The position numbers and the translations under genes were made by a program. 64,000 nt of DNA. Source: Kaistia defluvii (GTDB lineage Bacteria; Pseudomonadota; Alphaproteobacteria; Rhizobiales; Kaistiaceae). Numbering within the stretch: position 1 is the stretch's first letter; every line of letters begins with the position of its first letter. Location of the stretch: contig NZ_JAPKNI010000002.1 of assembly GCF_026343955.1 (NCBI RefSeq), positions 372,001 through 436,000 on the forward strand, read 5' to 3'. A model generated the notes under the pieces. The model was given only the letters and a program-made list of their open reading frames with translations, made no database searches and was not told where the DNA came from. Positions 23,017 to 31,915 of the stretch are shown here, one piece after another.

Positions 23017-25560
23017 TCACTCCACTTCGGCCGGCGCCTCGGTCATCTCGCCCATAGCCTCGCGCACCAGATCGTCCGCATTCTCGCGCAGGATCTCCTC
23101 ATTGGCCTGGCCGGCGACGGGCTCCCGGCCGATGTCCAGCATGACCGGCACCGCGAGCGGCGAGACGCGGTCGAGCGGCTGGTGGCGGATATGGTCCTTC
23201 ACCCGCGCCAGCATGTCGGAAAGGCGGCGCACGTCGAGCAGGCCGGTGGCGGCATCGGCCCAGGTCGCCTGCAGCAGGATGTGGTCGGGCTCGTGCGAGC
23301 GCAGCACGTCGTAGATCAGGTCGGTCGAGATCGTCACCTGGCGGCCGGACTTCTCCTTGCCGGGGTGGCGGCGCTCGATCAGCCCGGAGATCAGCGCGCA
23401 GTTGCGAAAGGTGCGCTTGAGCAGATGGCTTTCCGCCAGCCAGGCGTCGAGATCGTCGCCCAGCATGTCCTGGTCGAACAGGTCGCCGACCGAAGGCTTC
23501 TGCCTGGCGAAGGCCGCGCCCATGTCGCCGAGCCCCCAGACCGCGAGCGCGTAATCCGAGGCGACGAAGCCCATGGGCTTCAGCTTCGCCCGCTCCAGCC
23601 GTCGCGTCAGCAGCATGCCGAGCGTCTGGTGCGCCAGCCGCCCCTCGAACGGATAGGCGACCATGTAGAAGCGATTTCCGCGAGGAAACGTCTCGACCAG
23701 CAGCTCGTCCCGTTTCGGCAGGACCGACGCCCATTGCTGCAAAGCGAGCCAGTCCGAAACCTGGTGCGGCAGCCGGCCCCAGGCGGATTCGTCGGCGAGC
23801 AGGCCGCGCACGCCATCGGCGAGATAGGTGGAGAGCGGAAATTTGCCGCCCTGGTAGGATGGCACCTTGGGCGCCTCGTTCACCGTGCGGCTGACGATCG
23901 CCTCATTGTCGCGGATGCCTTCCAGGCGCAGCACCAGGCCGGAGAACAGGAAGGTATCGCCCGGCGAAAGGGCCTCGGCGAAATACTCCTCGACCTCTCC
24001 GAGCACCCGGCCGCCCATGCCGAGCGGGCCGCCCCGCCGGCGCGAGGCCAGGCGAACCTTCAGCATGGGGGATTCAACGATGGTGCCGACATTCAGCCGG
24101 TATTGCTGGGCGACCGCGGGGTTTGAAATCCGCCAGAGGTCGTCCGGACCGCGCCGGATCTTGGCGAAGCGCTCATAATTGCGCAGCGCATAGCCGCCCG
24201 TGGCGACGAAATCGATCACCTGCTCGAAGATCTCGCGCGGCAGTTCGGTATAAGGCGCAGCCGAGGTGACCTCGTCATGCAGCGCCTCGACCGAAAACGG
24301 CGCCGCGCAGGCCATGCCCAACACATGCTGCGCCAGTACGTCCAGCGAACCCGCCTTCAGTCGGGGCGTATCCTGCGCCCCGGACGTGCTCGCCTCCAGC
24401 GCCACGGTGCATTCCATCACCTCGAAGCGGTTGGCCGGCACCAGCAGGGCGCGCGACGGCTCGTCCATGCGGTGGTTGGCGCGGCCGATGCGCTGCGCCA
24501 GGCGGCTGGCGCCCTTCGGCGCGCCGATATTGATGACGAGGTCGACATCGCCCCAGTCGATGCCGAGATCCAGCGTCGAGGTGCAGACGACGCAGCGCAG
24601 GCTGCCGGCCGCCATCGCCGTCTCGACCTTGCGGCGCTGGCCGACTTCGAGCGAGCCGTGATGCAGCGCGATCGGCAGCGCGTCCTCATTGACCTGCCAG
24701 AGTTCCTGGAAGACCCGTTCGGCCTGGCTGCGGGTATTGACGAAGACCAGCACCATGCTGTTGGCGCGGACGGCCTCGTAGATCTCGCCGATCGCATGCA
24801 CGGCCGAGTGGCCAGCCCAGGGCAGCCGCTCTTCGGTGTCGAGGATGGTGATCTCCGGCTTGGCGCCGCCGGATACGGTGACGAGATCCGCCAGCACCCG
24901 TCCCGTTTCGGGCGCCTGCGGCATCAGCCAGGCGCGCAGATCGTCGGGCTCCGAGACGGTCGCCGAAAGGCCGACGGCACGCAAGCCGGGCGCCAGCTTG
25001 CGCAGGCGGGCCAGGCCGAGCGAGAGCAGGTCGCCGCGCTTGGCCGTCACCAGTGCGTGCAATTCGTCGAAGATGACGGTCTCGAGATCGCCGAAAAAGC
25101 GGCCGGCATCGGGATTGGAGATCAGCAGCGCCAGTTGCTCCGGTGTCGTCAGCAGGATTTCCGGCGGCTTCAGTTTCTGGCGCTGGCGCTTGTGCGCCGG
25201 CGTATCGCCCGTTCGGGTCTCGATCGCGATCCTGAGGCCGATCTCGGCGACCGGCGCTTCCAGATTGCGCGCAATGTCGACGGCGAGCGCCTTCAGCGGC
25301 GAGATGTACAGCGTGTGCGGCCCGCGCCCGCCTTTGCCCGCCGGCGGTCGGGTCGCCAGGTCGACGAGGCTGGGCAGGAAGCCGGCGAGCGTCTTGCCGG
25401 CGCCGGTCGGCGCGATCAGCAGCGCCGAATGCCCCTCGCGCGCCTTTTCGAGAAGCGCGAGCTGATGCGGCCGCGGCGCCCAGCCGCGACGGGCGAACCA
25501 GTCGAGAAAGGGAGCGGGCAAAAGATCGGGGGAGGTTCCGGCGTCGAGGCTTTCGGTCAC
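23017..25560 (-). CDS. Ligase-associated DNA damage response DEXH-box helicase (Lhr-type)
   Basis: An 847-residue superfamily 2 helicase. Motif I is APTGAGKTLAGF (about residues 50-61), motif II DELHALV, motif III SATVSEPDD, and motif VI QRIGRANHRMD. The C-terminal half is the winged-helix and Lhr-specific region. It translocates on single-stranded DNA and belongs with the ligase, exonuclease and PdeM. The GTG at 25560 starts at the conserved N-terminus; no clear ribosome site precedes it. It is divergent from the exonuclease gene across a 99-base gap that has no SOS box. Confidence 0.95.
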   Translation of the reverse strand: MTESLDAGTSPDLLPAPFLDWFARRGWAPRPHQLALLEKAREGHSALLIAPTGAGKTLAGFLPSLVDLATRPPAGKGGRGPHTLYISPLKALAVDIARNLEAPVAEIGLRIAIETRTGDTPAHKRQRQKLKPPEILLTTPEQLALLISNPDAGRFFGDLETVIFDELHALVTAKRGDLLSLGLARLRKLAPGLRAVGLSATVSEPDDLRAWLMPQAPETGRVLADLVTVSGGAKPEITILDTEERLPWAGHSAVHAIGEIYEAVRANSMVLVFVNTRSQAERVFQELWQVNEDALPIALHHGSLEVGQRRKVETAMAAGSLRCVVCTSTLDLGIDWGDVDLVINIGAPKGASRLAQRIGRANHRMDEPSRALLVPANRFEVMECTVALEASTSGAQDTPRLKAGSLDVLAQHVLGMACAAPFSVEALHDEVTSAAPYTELPREIFEQVIDFVATGGYALRNYERFAKIRRGPDDLWRISNPAVAQQYRLNVGTIVESPMLKVRLASRRRGGPLGMGGRVLGEVEEYFAEALSPGDTFLFSGLVLRLEGIRDNEAIVSRTVNEAPKVPSYQGGKFPLSTYLADGVRGLLADESAWGRLPHQVSDWLALQQWASVLPKRDELLVETFPRGNRFYMVAYPFEGRLAHQTLGMLLTRRLERAKLKPMGFVASDYALAVWGLGDMGAAFARQKPSVGDLFDQDMLGDDLDAWLAESHLLKRTFRNCALISGLIERRHPGKEKSGRQVTISTDLIYDVLRSHEPDHILLQATWADAATGLLDVRRLSDMLARVKDHIRHQPLDRVSPLAVPVMLDIGREPVAGQANEEILRENADDLVREAMGEMTEAPAEVE

Positions 25561-25659
25561 GATCTAGAGGTAGGAGCGGGGAGGGCGGAAGTCGAGGGAT
25601 GAGGCCATCACACGGGAGCCCTTTCTTTCGGGCACGTCCTTCCCCACTATCAGGCCAGC

Positions 25660-26685
25660 ATGATCCGTCCCGAAGAACTCCTCTGCCCGACGCCCGATGG
25701 TCTCTGGTGCCCGCTCGGCGGGTTCCACATCGATCCCGTGCGCCCGGTCGCGCGCGCCCTGATCACGCATGGCCATGCCGACCACGCCCGACCGGGCCAT
25801 CAGGCCGTGATGGCGACGCGCGAGACACTGAAGATCATGGCGGCGCGCTATGGCGAGGGCTTCGCCACCAGCCAGACGGTGGCGCATTTCGGCGAGGTCA
25901 CGCGCATCGGCGACGTCACCGTGCAGTTCCACCCCGCCGGCCATGTGCTGGGCTCGGCGCAGATCGCTGTCGAGGCGAAGGGCCTGCGGATTGTCGCGTC
26001 CGGCGACTATAAGCGCCGGCGCGACCCGACCTGCGCGCCGTTCGAGCCGGTGCAATGCGACGTCTTCATCACCGAGGCGACCTTCGGCCTGCCGGTATTC
26101 CGCCATCCCGATGATGTCAACGAGATCCACAAGCTGCTGGCCTCGCTCGCGGCCTTCCCGGAGCGGGCGCATCTGGTCGGCGCCTATGCGCTGGGCAAGG
26201 CGCAGCGGGTGATCAAGCGGCTGCGCGAGGAAGGCTACGACCGGACGATCTACATCCACGGCGCGCTGGAAAAACTCTGCCGGCTCTATGAGGAAGAGGG
26301 TATCGACCTGGGCCCGCTGGAGCAGGCAACCGTTGAGACCGGGCGCAAGTCCAAGGACTCGGTCGATTTTGCCGGCGCGGTGGTGGTGGGGCCGCCTTCG
26401 GCCTTTGCCGATCGCTGGGCGCGGCGCTTTCCCGATCCGGTCTCGTGCTTTGCCTCGGGGTGGATGTCGATCCGCCAGCGCGCCAAACAGCGCGGCGTCG
26501 AGCTGCCGCTGATCATCTCGGATCACTGCGACTGGGGCGAACTGACCGAGACCATCGCCGAGATTGCTCCCGCCGAGGTTTGGGTCACGCATGGCCGCGA
26601 GGAAGCGCTGGTGCGCTGGTGCGAACTGGCCGGCATCCGCGCCCGTCCCCTGCACATGGTCGGCTACGAGGACGAGGCGGAGTAG
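25660..26685 (+). CDS. Ligase-associated DNA damage response exonuclease (MBL fold)
   Basis: A 341-residue metallo-beta-lactamase/beta-CASP nuclease related to SNM1/CPSF. The zinc motif HGHADHARPGH is at about residues 38-48, HPAGHVLGSAQI near 87-98, the acidic residue in ASGDYKRRRDPT, and ITEATFG. It should trim DNA ends before ligation. The ATG at 25660 begins the conserved N-terminus. The 3' end overlaps the convergent ribN gene by 22 bases. The usual partner, the ligase, lies beyond ribN on the same strand. Confidence 0.95.
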   Translation: MIRPEELLCPTPDGLWCPLGGFHIDPVRPVARALITHGHADHARPGHQAVMATRETLKIMAARYGEGFATSQTVAHFGEVTRIGDVTVQFHPAGHVLGSAQIAVEAKGLRIVASGDYKRRRDPTCAPFEPVQCDVFITEATFGLPVFRHPDDVNEIHKLLASLAAFPERAHLVGAYALGKAQRVIKRLREEGYDRTIYIHGALEKLCRLYEEEGIDLGPLEQATVETGRKSKDSVDFAGAVVVGPPSAFADRWARRFPDPVSCFASGWMSIRQRAKQRGVELPLIISDHCDWGELTETIAEIAPAEVWVTHGREEALVRWCELAGIRARPLHMVGYEDEAE

Positions 26686-27593
26686 GGCTCCTGGCCGTTC
26701 GGATGCCGCGTTTCCCGCCAGAGCAGGAACATCGACGCGCCGACGATCAGAGCCGCGCCGAGCCAGAGCTGGCTTGACGGCACCCAGCCGAAGACGAGCC
26801 AGCCGGCGAGCACGTTGAGCGGCAGCTTCACATGGTCGAAGGGCTGCACATAGGCGGCGTCCGCCCTGGCATAGGCGAGCGCCAGAAAGCCCTGTGCGGC
26901 GGCGGTCAAAACGCCGACCGCTACGATCGCGATCCAGGCATCGCCGGAGGGAATGGCGATGCCGGAAGGCAGCGCCAGCACCAGATTGACCGGTGCGAGC
27001 AGCAGCAGAAGCCAGGCCGTCACGGTCTCGGGGCTATCCTCGGCGAGCAGCTTCTTCTGGATCAGCGAGACGCCGGCCCACAGCACCGACGCCACCAGCG
27101 GATAGAGGCTGGCGGTGGTGAAGCTTTCGGAGAACGGGTCGAGGATGATCAGCCCGCCGGCAAAGCCGACGAGCACGGCGAGCCAGCGCTCGAGCGAGAC
27201 CTTTTCGCGGAGGAACAGCCCGGCGCCGAGCGTGACGATGAAGGGCGAGGTCATGACCAGCGCGATCGCCTGGCCGATCGGCACGGCATGCGACAGGCCG
27301 AGCACCCAGAACTGCACGCCGACGGCGGCGAACAGCACGCGCAGCGCCTGCAAACCGGGACGGCGCGATTTCAGCGATGGAAGGCCGCGTCTCGCCGCCC
27401 AAGGCAGGATGACGACAAGGGCGACGGCATACTGCAGGAAGGCCGCCGTCGGCGCCGGCAGGTGCAGATTGACGGTGGCGATCTGTTCGAGCGTGTTGAC
27501 GCCGGCAAAGGCGACGCCGGCAAGGATCATCCAGAAGGCGCCCGCGACGGGCGCTCCGAGAGCGGAAGGCTTGGTGAGGGTCGTCTGACTCAT
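26664..27593 (-). CDS. ribN: DMT/EamA-family transporter, riboflavin transporter RibN-like
   Basis: A 309-residue inner membrane protein with ten hydrophobic segments in two EamA halves (for example MILAGVAFAGVNTLEQIA near 22-39 and SLIQKKLLAEDSPETVTAWL in the second half). An FMN riboswitch in its leader indicates control by flavin supply, and RibN is the EamA-type riboflavin importer of rhizobia; the assignment rests mainly on that. The ATG at 27593 has GGGA six bases upstream; the ATG at 27605 lacks a ribosome site. It is inserted between the exonuclease and ligase genes in the opposite direction, with its 3' end overlapping the exonuclease gene. Confidence 0.85.
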   Translation of the reverse strand: MSQTTLTKPSALGAPVAGAFWMILAGVAFAGVNTLEQIATVNLHLPAPTAAFLQYAVALVVILPWAARRGLPSLKSRRPGLQALRVLFAAVGVQFWVLGLSHAVPIGQAIALVMTSPFIVTLGAGLFLREKVSLERWLAVLVGFAGGLIILDPFSESFTTASLYPLVASVLWAGVSLIQKKLLAEDSPETVTAWLLLLLAPVNLVLALPSGIAIPSGDAWIAIVAVGVLTAAAQGFLALAYARADAAYVQPFDHVKLPLNVLAGWLVFGWVPSSQLWLGAALIVGASMFLLWRETRHPNGQEPYSASSS

Positions 27594-27648
27594 GTTGGTT
27601 CCCATCGGGTTCGACAACACGAAATCAGGGCATAGCAAATACGCATGC

Positions 27649-27668
27649 ACCGGCCGCAGGCGGCCGGT
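27649..27668 (-). promoter_or_regulatory. GC-rich hairpin between FMN aptamer and ribN
   Basis: ACCGGCCG (27649-27656), loop CAGG, CGGCCGGT (27661-27668) forms a perfect 8-base stem. In the minus-strand transcript it follows the FMN aptamer by 15 bases and precedes ribN. No U run follows, so it is either a Rho-type or translational part of the expression platform rather than a classic terminator. Confidence 0.5.
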
Positions 27669-27683
27669 TCGCATCGTCTTCGC

Positions 27684-27828
27684 CGTTCTCTTCCATCCGG
27701 ACTATGACCGTCGGCTTCGGAATTCAACCGAATCTGCTGACCCTTCCCGTTGGAACGGAAAGGCGCTCGCGGGCTTGAAGGAAAACCTTCTTACCGCCGG
27801 TGGGGAGTTGCACCCCGCCCTGAGAACG
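27684..27828 (-). promoter_or_regulatory. FMN riboswitch (RFN element) of ribN
   Basis: Read on the minus strand, P1 pairs CGTTCTC (27828-27822) with GAGAACG (27690-27684). Conserved RFN blocks follow in order: AGGGCGGGGTGCAACTCCCC, ACCGGCGGTAAG, AGCCCGCGAGCG, CAGATTCGGTTGAATTCCGA, AGCCGACGGTCATAGTC and CGGATGGAAGAGAAC. All consensus elements are present, so FMN binding is very likely. It should switch ribN off when FMN is plentiful. Confidence 0.95.
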
Positions 27829-27939
27829 AGTCCCGGCCGCGAGGCCGAGCCGCCGATACTTAGGCGCTCGGCCGCATCACCGCAACCCGTGCCCGGGCTG
27901 GGGCTTTTCGCAGCCGGTTGCAGAACCTAGATTGGCGCC

Positions 27940-29601
27940 ATGCAGGATTTCGCCGCCCTCCTCGATCGCCTGATCCTGACGCCCTCGCGCAATGCCAAGC
28001 TGCGGCTGATGGCGGAGTATTTCCGGGTTACTCCCGATCCCGATCGCGGCTGGGCGCTGGCGGCGCTGACCGGCGGGCTCGACGTGCCGTCGGTGAAGCC
28101 GGCCATGCTGCGCGCGCTGGTGGCCGAGCGCATCGACGAGGTGCTGTTCGCCTATTCCTATGACTATGTCGGCGATCTCGCCGAGACGATCGCGCTGGTC
28201 TGGGACGAGCGCAGCGGCCCGACCATGTCCTCCAGCCCCGCCGCGCAAACCGGCAGCAACATCCCGTCGCTGTCGGCGATCGTCGAGACGCTGCTCGCCT
28301 CGTCGCGGGCCGATGGGCCGAAGCGGGTGGCGGCGTTTCTCGACGCGCTCGATTCCGACGGCCGCTGGGCGCTGCTGAAGCTCGTCACCGGCGGGCTGCG
28401 CATCGGCGTCTCGGCTCGCCTCGCCAAGCAGGCGCTGGCCGATTTCGGCGCCGAAAAGGTCGAGGGCTTGCAGGTCAACGAGATCGAGGAGCTCTGGCAC
28501 GGGCTGAAGCCGCCCTATCTGGCGCTGTTCGCCTGGCTGGAAGGGCGGGAGGAAAAGCCGGTTTCGTCGGCGCGGGGGCCGTTCCGGCCGGTCATGCTGG
28601 CGCAGCCGCTGGAGGAAAACGACCTGCCGCGCATCGTGCCGGAGGTCTATGCGGCCGAGTGGAAATGGGACGGCATCCGCGTGCAGGCCGTGTCGGATGC
28701 CGGCGTCCGGCGGCTTTACACCCGCACCGGCGAGGATATCGGCGATACCTTCCCCGACATGCTCGATGCGCTCGATTTCGATGGCGCCATCGATGGTGAG
28801 TTGCTGGTCGGCCGGCGCGCGGGCGAGGCGATCGAGCCGGGCTCGTTCTCCGAATTGCAGCAACGCCTCAACCGCAAGACCGTCTCCGGCAAGCTGATCG
28901 CCAGCCATCCCGCCTTCATCCGCGCCTATGATTGCCTTGTCGACGGCACGGAGGATGTTCGAACGCTGCCGTTTCGCGAGCGGCGGACGCGGCTCGAAAA
29001 CCTGGTCGCCGGCTCGCTCGCCGGCCGCATCGACCTGTCGCCGCTGGTTGCCTTCGACACGGCCGACGACCTGATGGCGAAGCGCAGCCTGCCGCCGGTG
29101 CCGATCATCGAAGGGCTGATGCTGAAGCGCTGGGACTCGGTCTATGAGCCGGGCCGGCCGAAGGGCCCGTGGTTCAAGTGGAAGCGCGATCCCTACACCG
29201 TCGATGCCGTGCTGATGTATGCGCAGCGCGGCCATGGCAAGCGCTCGTCCTTCTATTCGGATTACACCTTCGGCGTCTGGAAGGCCGGCGAGGGCGGCGA
29301 CGAGCTGGTGCCGGTGGGAAAGGCCTATTTCGGCTTCACCGACGAGGAGCTGGTCGAGATCGACCGCTTCGTCCGCCGCAACACGCTGAACCGCTTCGGG
29401 CCGGTGCGCGAGGTAACGCACAACGCCGATGTCGGGCTGGTGCTGGAGGTGGCGTTCGAGGGGCTGAACCGCTCGGCCCGGCACAAGTCCGGCGTCGCGA
29501 TGCGTTTTCCCCGGGTCAGCCGGCTGCGCTGGGATAAGCCGCCGCGCGAGGCCGATCGGATCGAGACGCTGGAAGCGTTGCTCGAGCCCGAGGCGGGGTG
29601 A
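27940..29601 (+). CDS. ATP-dependent DNA ligase (ligase-associated damage response type)
   Basis: A 553-residue ATP-dependent ligase. Order: N-terminal DNA-binding domain (1-220), nucleotidyltransferase domain with the adenylated lysine in AEWKWDGIRVQ (motif I, Lys-x-Asp-Gly, about residues 244-254), motif III near FDGAIDGELL, motif IV EGLMLKRWDS, motif V PWFKWKRDP, and the C-terminal OB fold. It seals nicks or double-strand ends with the helicase, exonuclease and PdeM. The ATG at 27940 is 11 bases after a weak AGAAC. No SOS box is seen close upstream. It is divergent from ribN. Confidence 0.95.
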   Translation: MQDFAALLDRLILTPSRNAKLRLMAEYFRVTPDPDRGWALAALTGGLDVPSVKPAMLRALVAERIDEVLFAYSYDYVGDLAETIALVWDERSGPTMSSSPAAQTGSNIPSLSAIVETLLASSRADGPKRVAAFLDALDSDGRWALLKLVTGGLRIGVSARLAKQALADFGAEKVEGLQVNEIEELWHGLKPPYLALFAWLEGREEKPVSSARGPFRPVMLAQPLEENDLPRIVPEVYAAEWKWDGIRVQAVSDAGVRRLYTRTGEDIGDTFPDMLDALDFDGAIDGELLVGRRAGEAIEPGSFSELQQRLNRKTVSGKLIASHPAFIRAYDCLVDGTEDVRTLPFRERRTRLENLVAGSLAGRIDLSPLVAFDTADDLMAKRSLPPVPIIEGLMLKRWDSVYEPGRPKGPWFKWKRDPYTVDAVLMYAQRGHGKRSSFYSDYTFGVWKAGEGGDELVPVGKAYFGFTDEELVEIDRFVRRNTLNRFGPVREVTHNADVGLVLEVAFEGLNRSARHKSGVAMRFPRVSRLRWDKPPREADRIETLEALLEPEAG

Positions 29602-29706
29602 AACGCGGACCGCGATTTTAGCCCGTTTTCCCGCCGCAGGGATCCGCTATCATCCGCCCGAATCGAACGCCGGCCCCGCGTCGGGGCGGCGTCACAGGAG
29701 ATGACG

Positions 29707-29976
29707 ATGAACGGCCTTCAACGCTTCATGGGCGGCTCGCCCGCCCAGGTTCTGCTTCGGCTGATCGTCATTTCCCTGATCGTCGGCATCGTGCTGTCGG
29801 CGCTCGGCATCTCGCCCTACGATATCGTCCACAACGCCCAGCAGATGGTCCGGCGCGTCTGGAACATGGGCTTCGGCGCGATCGAATGGATCTGGCAGTA
29901 TTTCCTTCTCGGCGCCGTGATCGTCATCCCCGTCTGGATCGTCATCCGCCTGCTCAATCTTGGCAAGGGCGGCTGA
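29707..29976 (+). CDS. DUF6460 small membrane protein
   Basis: An 89-residue inner membrane protein with two hydrophobic segments: VLLRLIVISLIVGIVLSALG (about 14-33) and FLLGAVIVIPVWIVIRLL (about 66-83). The pattern FMGGSPAQVLL, then GISPYDIV and VRRVWNMGFGAI matches DUF6460, of unknown function. Two ATG codons are possible; GGAG abuts the one at 29701 and is six bases from the one at 29707, so 29707 is chosen. It follows the ligase gene by 105 bases on the same strand and may be read through from it. Confidence 0.8.
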   Translation: MNGLQRFMGGSPAQVLLRLIVISLIVGIVLSALGISPYDIVHNAQQMVRRVWNMGFGAIEWIWQYFLLGAVIVIPVWIVIRLLNLGKGG

Positions 29977-29995
29977 GTTTCGCCTCTCGAACCGC

Positions 29996-30772
29996 TCAGT
30001 CCCTGCGGAAGATGAGGCCGGCCAGCCAGCCGGTGAAGACGGCGAGGATGACGCAGATCAGGCCGTAGATCAGGCCCTGATTGTGGGCGAGATCGAAGGT
30101 GAACTGCTCGAAGCCCATCTTGGAGATGCGGATCTCCGACTGGTCCGAGGCGAGCATCGCGCCGTCGCGGAACAGATAGACCGTCACGACATAGCGCCCG
30201 ACCGGCACGTTGGCCGGGATCTGCACGGCGGTCTGGAAGATCTCCGTGCCGGGGAATTTCACGCCATAGGCTTCGGTGCGATAGAGCCCGTCCTGCTGCT
30301 TCAGGCGAACGAAAGCCTGGCGAAACGCGTCGTCCTGTCCCGCGCTCTGCGCTCCATCGCCGGCCGAGACGGGGAAGACGAGATCGTCGGCGCCGATCTG
30401 GAAGCGCTTCAGGATCTGCGGCGTAGTGACCTCGGAGAGCGGCCGCGACGAGTTCACCGCATAGAAGGAGGGAATGTTGACGAAGGTGCGGGACTCGCTG
30501 TTGAGCCAGATGCCGACCAGACGGTCCTTGCGGCGGGTGACGACGGTCTCGGGCGGTCCCTTGATGGAAACCACCACGTCGTAGAACTCAGCCCGGGAGA
30601 CCGTGGCGGCGTCGCGCTCGATCGCGCCGAAGACGGTGATGCTGGTCCCGGTGAAGTTCGATGTGATCCGGACTTCCTCGGCCGAAAGCGCGACGATCAG
30701 CTGTTCGGCGCGCGCCTGCGTCGCCGCCAGCGCCAGGGCGCAGAGGGTGAACCAGGCTGCGAACCTCGTCAC
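29996..30772 (-). CDS. TIGR02186 family protein
   Basis: A 258-residue protein with a signal peptide (1-22, ending TQARAEQ), a beta-rich periplasmic region (LIVALSAEEVRITSNFTGTS, VSIKGPPETVVTRRKDRLVG) and one C-terminal membrane segment (LIYGLICVILAVFTGWLAG). This matches the alphaproteobacterial family TIGR02186, habitually next to a TauE-type permease, of unknown mechanism. The GTG start at 30772 overlaps the TauE stop (GTGA), so the pair is translationally coupled. The gene is convergent with the DUF6460 gene. Confidence 0.88.
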   Translation of the reverse strand: MTRFAAWFTLCALALAATQARAEQLIVALSAEEVRITSNFTGTSITVFGAIERDAATVSRAEFYDVVVSIKGPPETVVTRRKDRLVGIWLNSESRTFVNIPSFYAVNSSRPLSEVTTPQILKRFQIGADDLVFPVSAGDGAQSAGQDDAFRQAFVRLKQQDGLYRTEAYGVKFPGTEIFQTAVQIPANVPVGRYVVTVYLFRDGAMLASDQSEIRISKMGFEQFTFDLAHNQGLIYGLICVILAVFTGWLAGLIFRRD

Positions 30773-31698
30773 CGCGTGTCGCCCGCCAGCGTCGCCAGCG
30801 AAAACAGGTCCGCCGGCGTTTGCACGAGATCGACGAAGAAGCGGATGCCGACGCCCAGCACCAGCAGCGCCAGCATGGCGCGCAACTGGTCGCCGCGCAC
30901 ATGCGCGCCGACCCGCGCGCCAAACTGGGCGCCGATGACGCCGCCCACCATCAGGATCAGCGCCAGCACGCCATCGACCGTGTAGTTGCTGGTCGATTGC
31001 AGCACGGTAGCCACCGCCATGGTGCCCGTCATCTGGATCAGCGAGGTGCCGATGACGATATTGGTCGGCACGCGCAGCAGGTAGATCAGCGCCGGTACGA
31101 GGATGAAGCCGCCGCCAATGCCGAGCAGCGAGCCCAGAATGCCGATGCCGACGCCGATGGCGATGATCGGGATGACGCTGACATAGAGCTTGGAGCGCTT
31201 GAAGCGCATCTTGAACGGCAGGCCGTGCGCCCAGTTGTGCTGGCCGGGACGGCGCAGCGGGGCCGGGCGGCCCTTGCGCGCATTGATCATGGCGCGGATC
31301 GATTCCGTCAGCATCAGGCCGCCGACCAGGCCGAGGAAGGTGACGTAGCAAAGCGCGATGACGAGATCGAGCTGGCCCCAGCGGCGCAGCAGGCTGAAGA
31401 TCCCGACGCCGATCGACGAGCCGACGACACCGGAGGCGACCAGCACGCCGGCGAGCTTCATGTCGATCATGCGGCGGCGATAATAGGTGATGGCGGCCGA
31501 GGAGGACGAGGCAACGACCTGGGCCGTCGTGCTGGCGACCGCCACGGCCGGCGAGATGCCGGAGAAGATCAGGAGCGGCGTCAGCAGGAAGCCGCCGCCC
31601 ACCCCGAACAGACCGGAGAGAAACCCCACGGCTCCGCCCATGCCGAAGATGATGAACATGTTCACCGGCATCTCGGCTATGGGGAGGTAGATCTGCAC
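30769..31698 (-). CDS. Sulfite exporter TauE/SafE family permease
   Basis: A 309-residue permease with about eight membrane segments in two repeats. Each repeat has the family glycine motif: GGAVGFLSGLFGVGGGFLLT (near residue 22) and GILGSLLGIGGGFILVPAL. It moves sulfite or small organosulfur anions in known relatives; the substrate here is inferred at family level. The GTG at 31698 is chosen because it opens the conserved QIYLPIAEMPVN; the frame is open to a TTG at 31812 but the extra part lacks family similarity. It is the first gene of a two-gene unit with TIGR02186. Confidence 0.88.
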   Translation of the reverse strand: MQIYLPIAEMPVNMFIIFGMGGAVGFLSGLFGVGGGFLLTPLLIFSGISPAVAVASTTAQVVASSSSAAITYYRRRMIDMKLAGVLVASGVVGSSIGVGIFSLLRRWGQLDLVIALCYVTFLGLVGGLMLTESIRAMINARKGRPAPLRRPGQHNWAHGLPFKMRFKRSKLYVSVIPIIAIGVGIGILGSLLGIGGGFILVPALIYLLRVPTNIVIGTSLIQMTGTMAVATVLQSTSNYTVDGVLALILMVGGVIGAQFGARVGAHVRGDQLRAMLALLVLGVGIRFFVDLVQTPADLFSLATLAGDTR

Positions 31699-31915
31699 GA
31701 CGACAGAACCGCTGACGAAGGGTGGCGTGGAGGCAAGGGCCGAAAGGCCGAAGCTGACGAGAAGCCCTGTCGGGCACCGATCCGGCAAGGCCGTATGCGG
31801 CGTCGCTGACAAAATGATGACAGGCGACCGCCGACCGGGCCGATAAAGCCGCTTGGGCCTGCCCTGTCAACGCCTGTTCCGGCGGCAGCGGCGAACGCGC
31901 CGTCCGTGGGTTCCG

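Noticed and set aside
27598-27612. A third exact GTTC-N7-GTTC match, overlapping the ribN ribosome site.
   Set aside because: It lies downstream of the riboswitch, inside the transcript and at the start codon, not in a promoter. About one random match is expected in 64 kb, so I treat it as chance.
29996-31870. A 624-codon open frame covering TIGR02186 and the TauE region.
   Set aside because: Only the part from the GTG at 30772 has family similarity; the upstream part is the TauE gene read in another frame.
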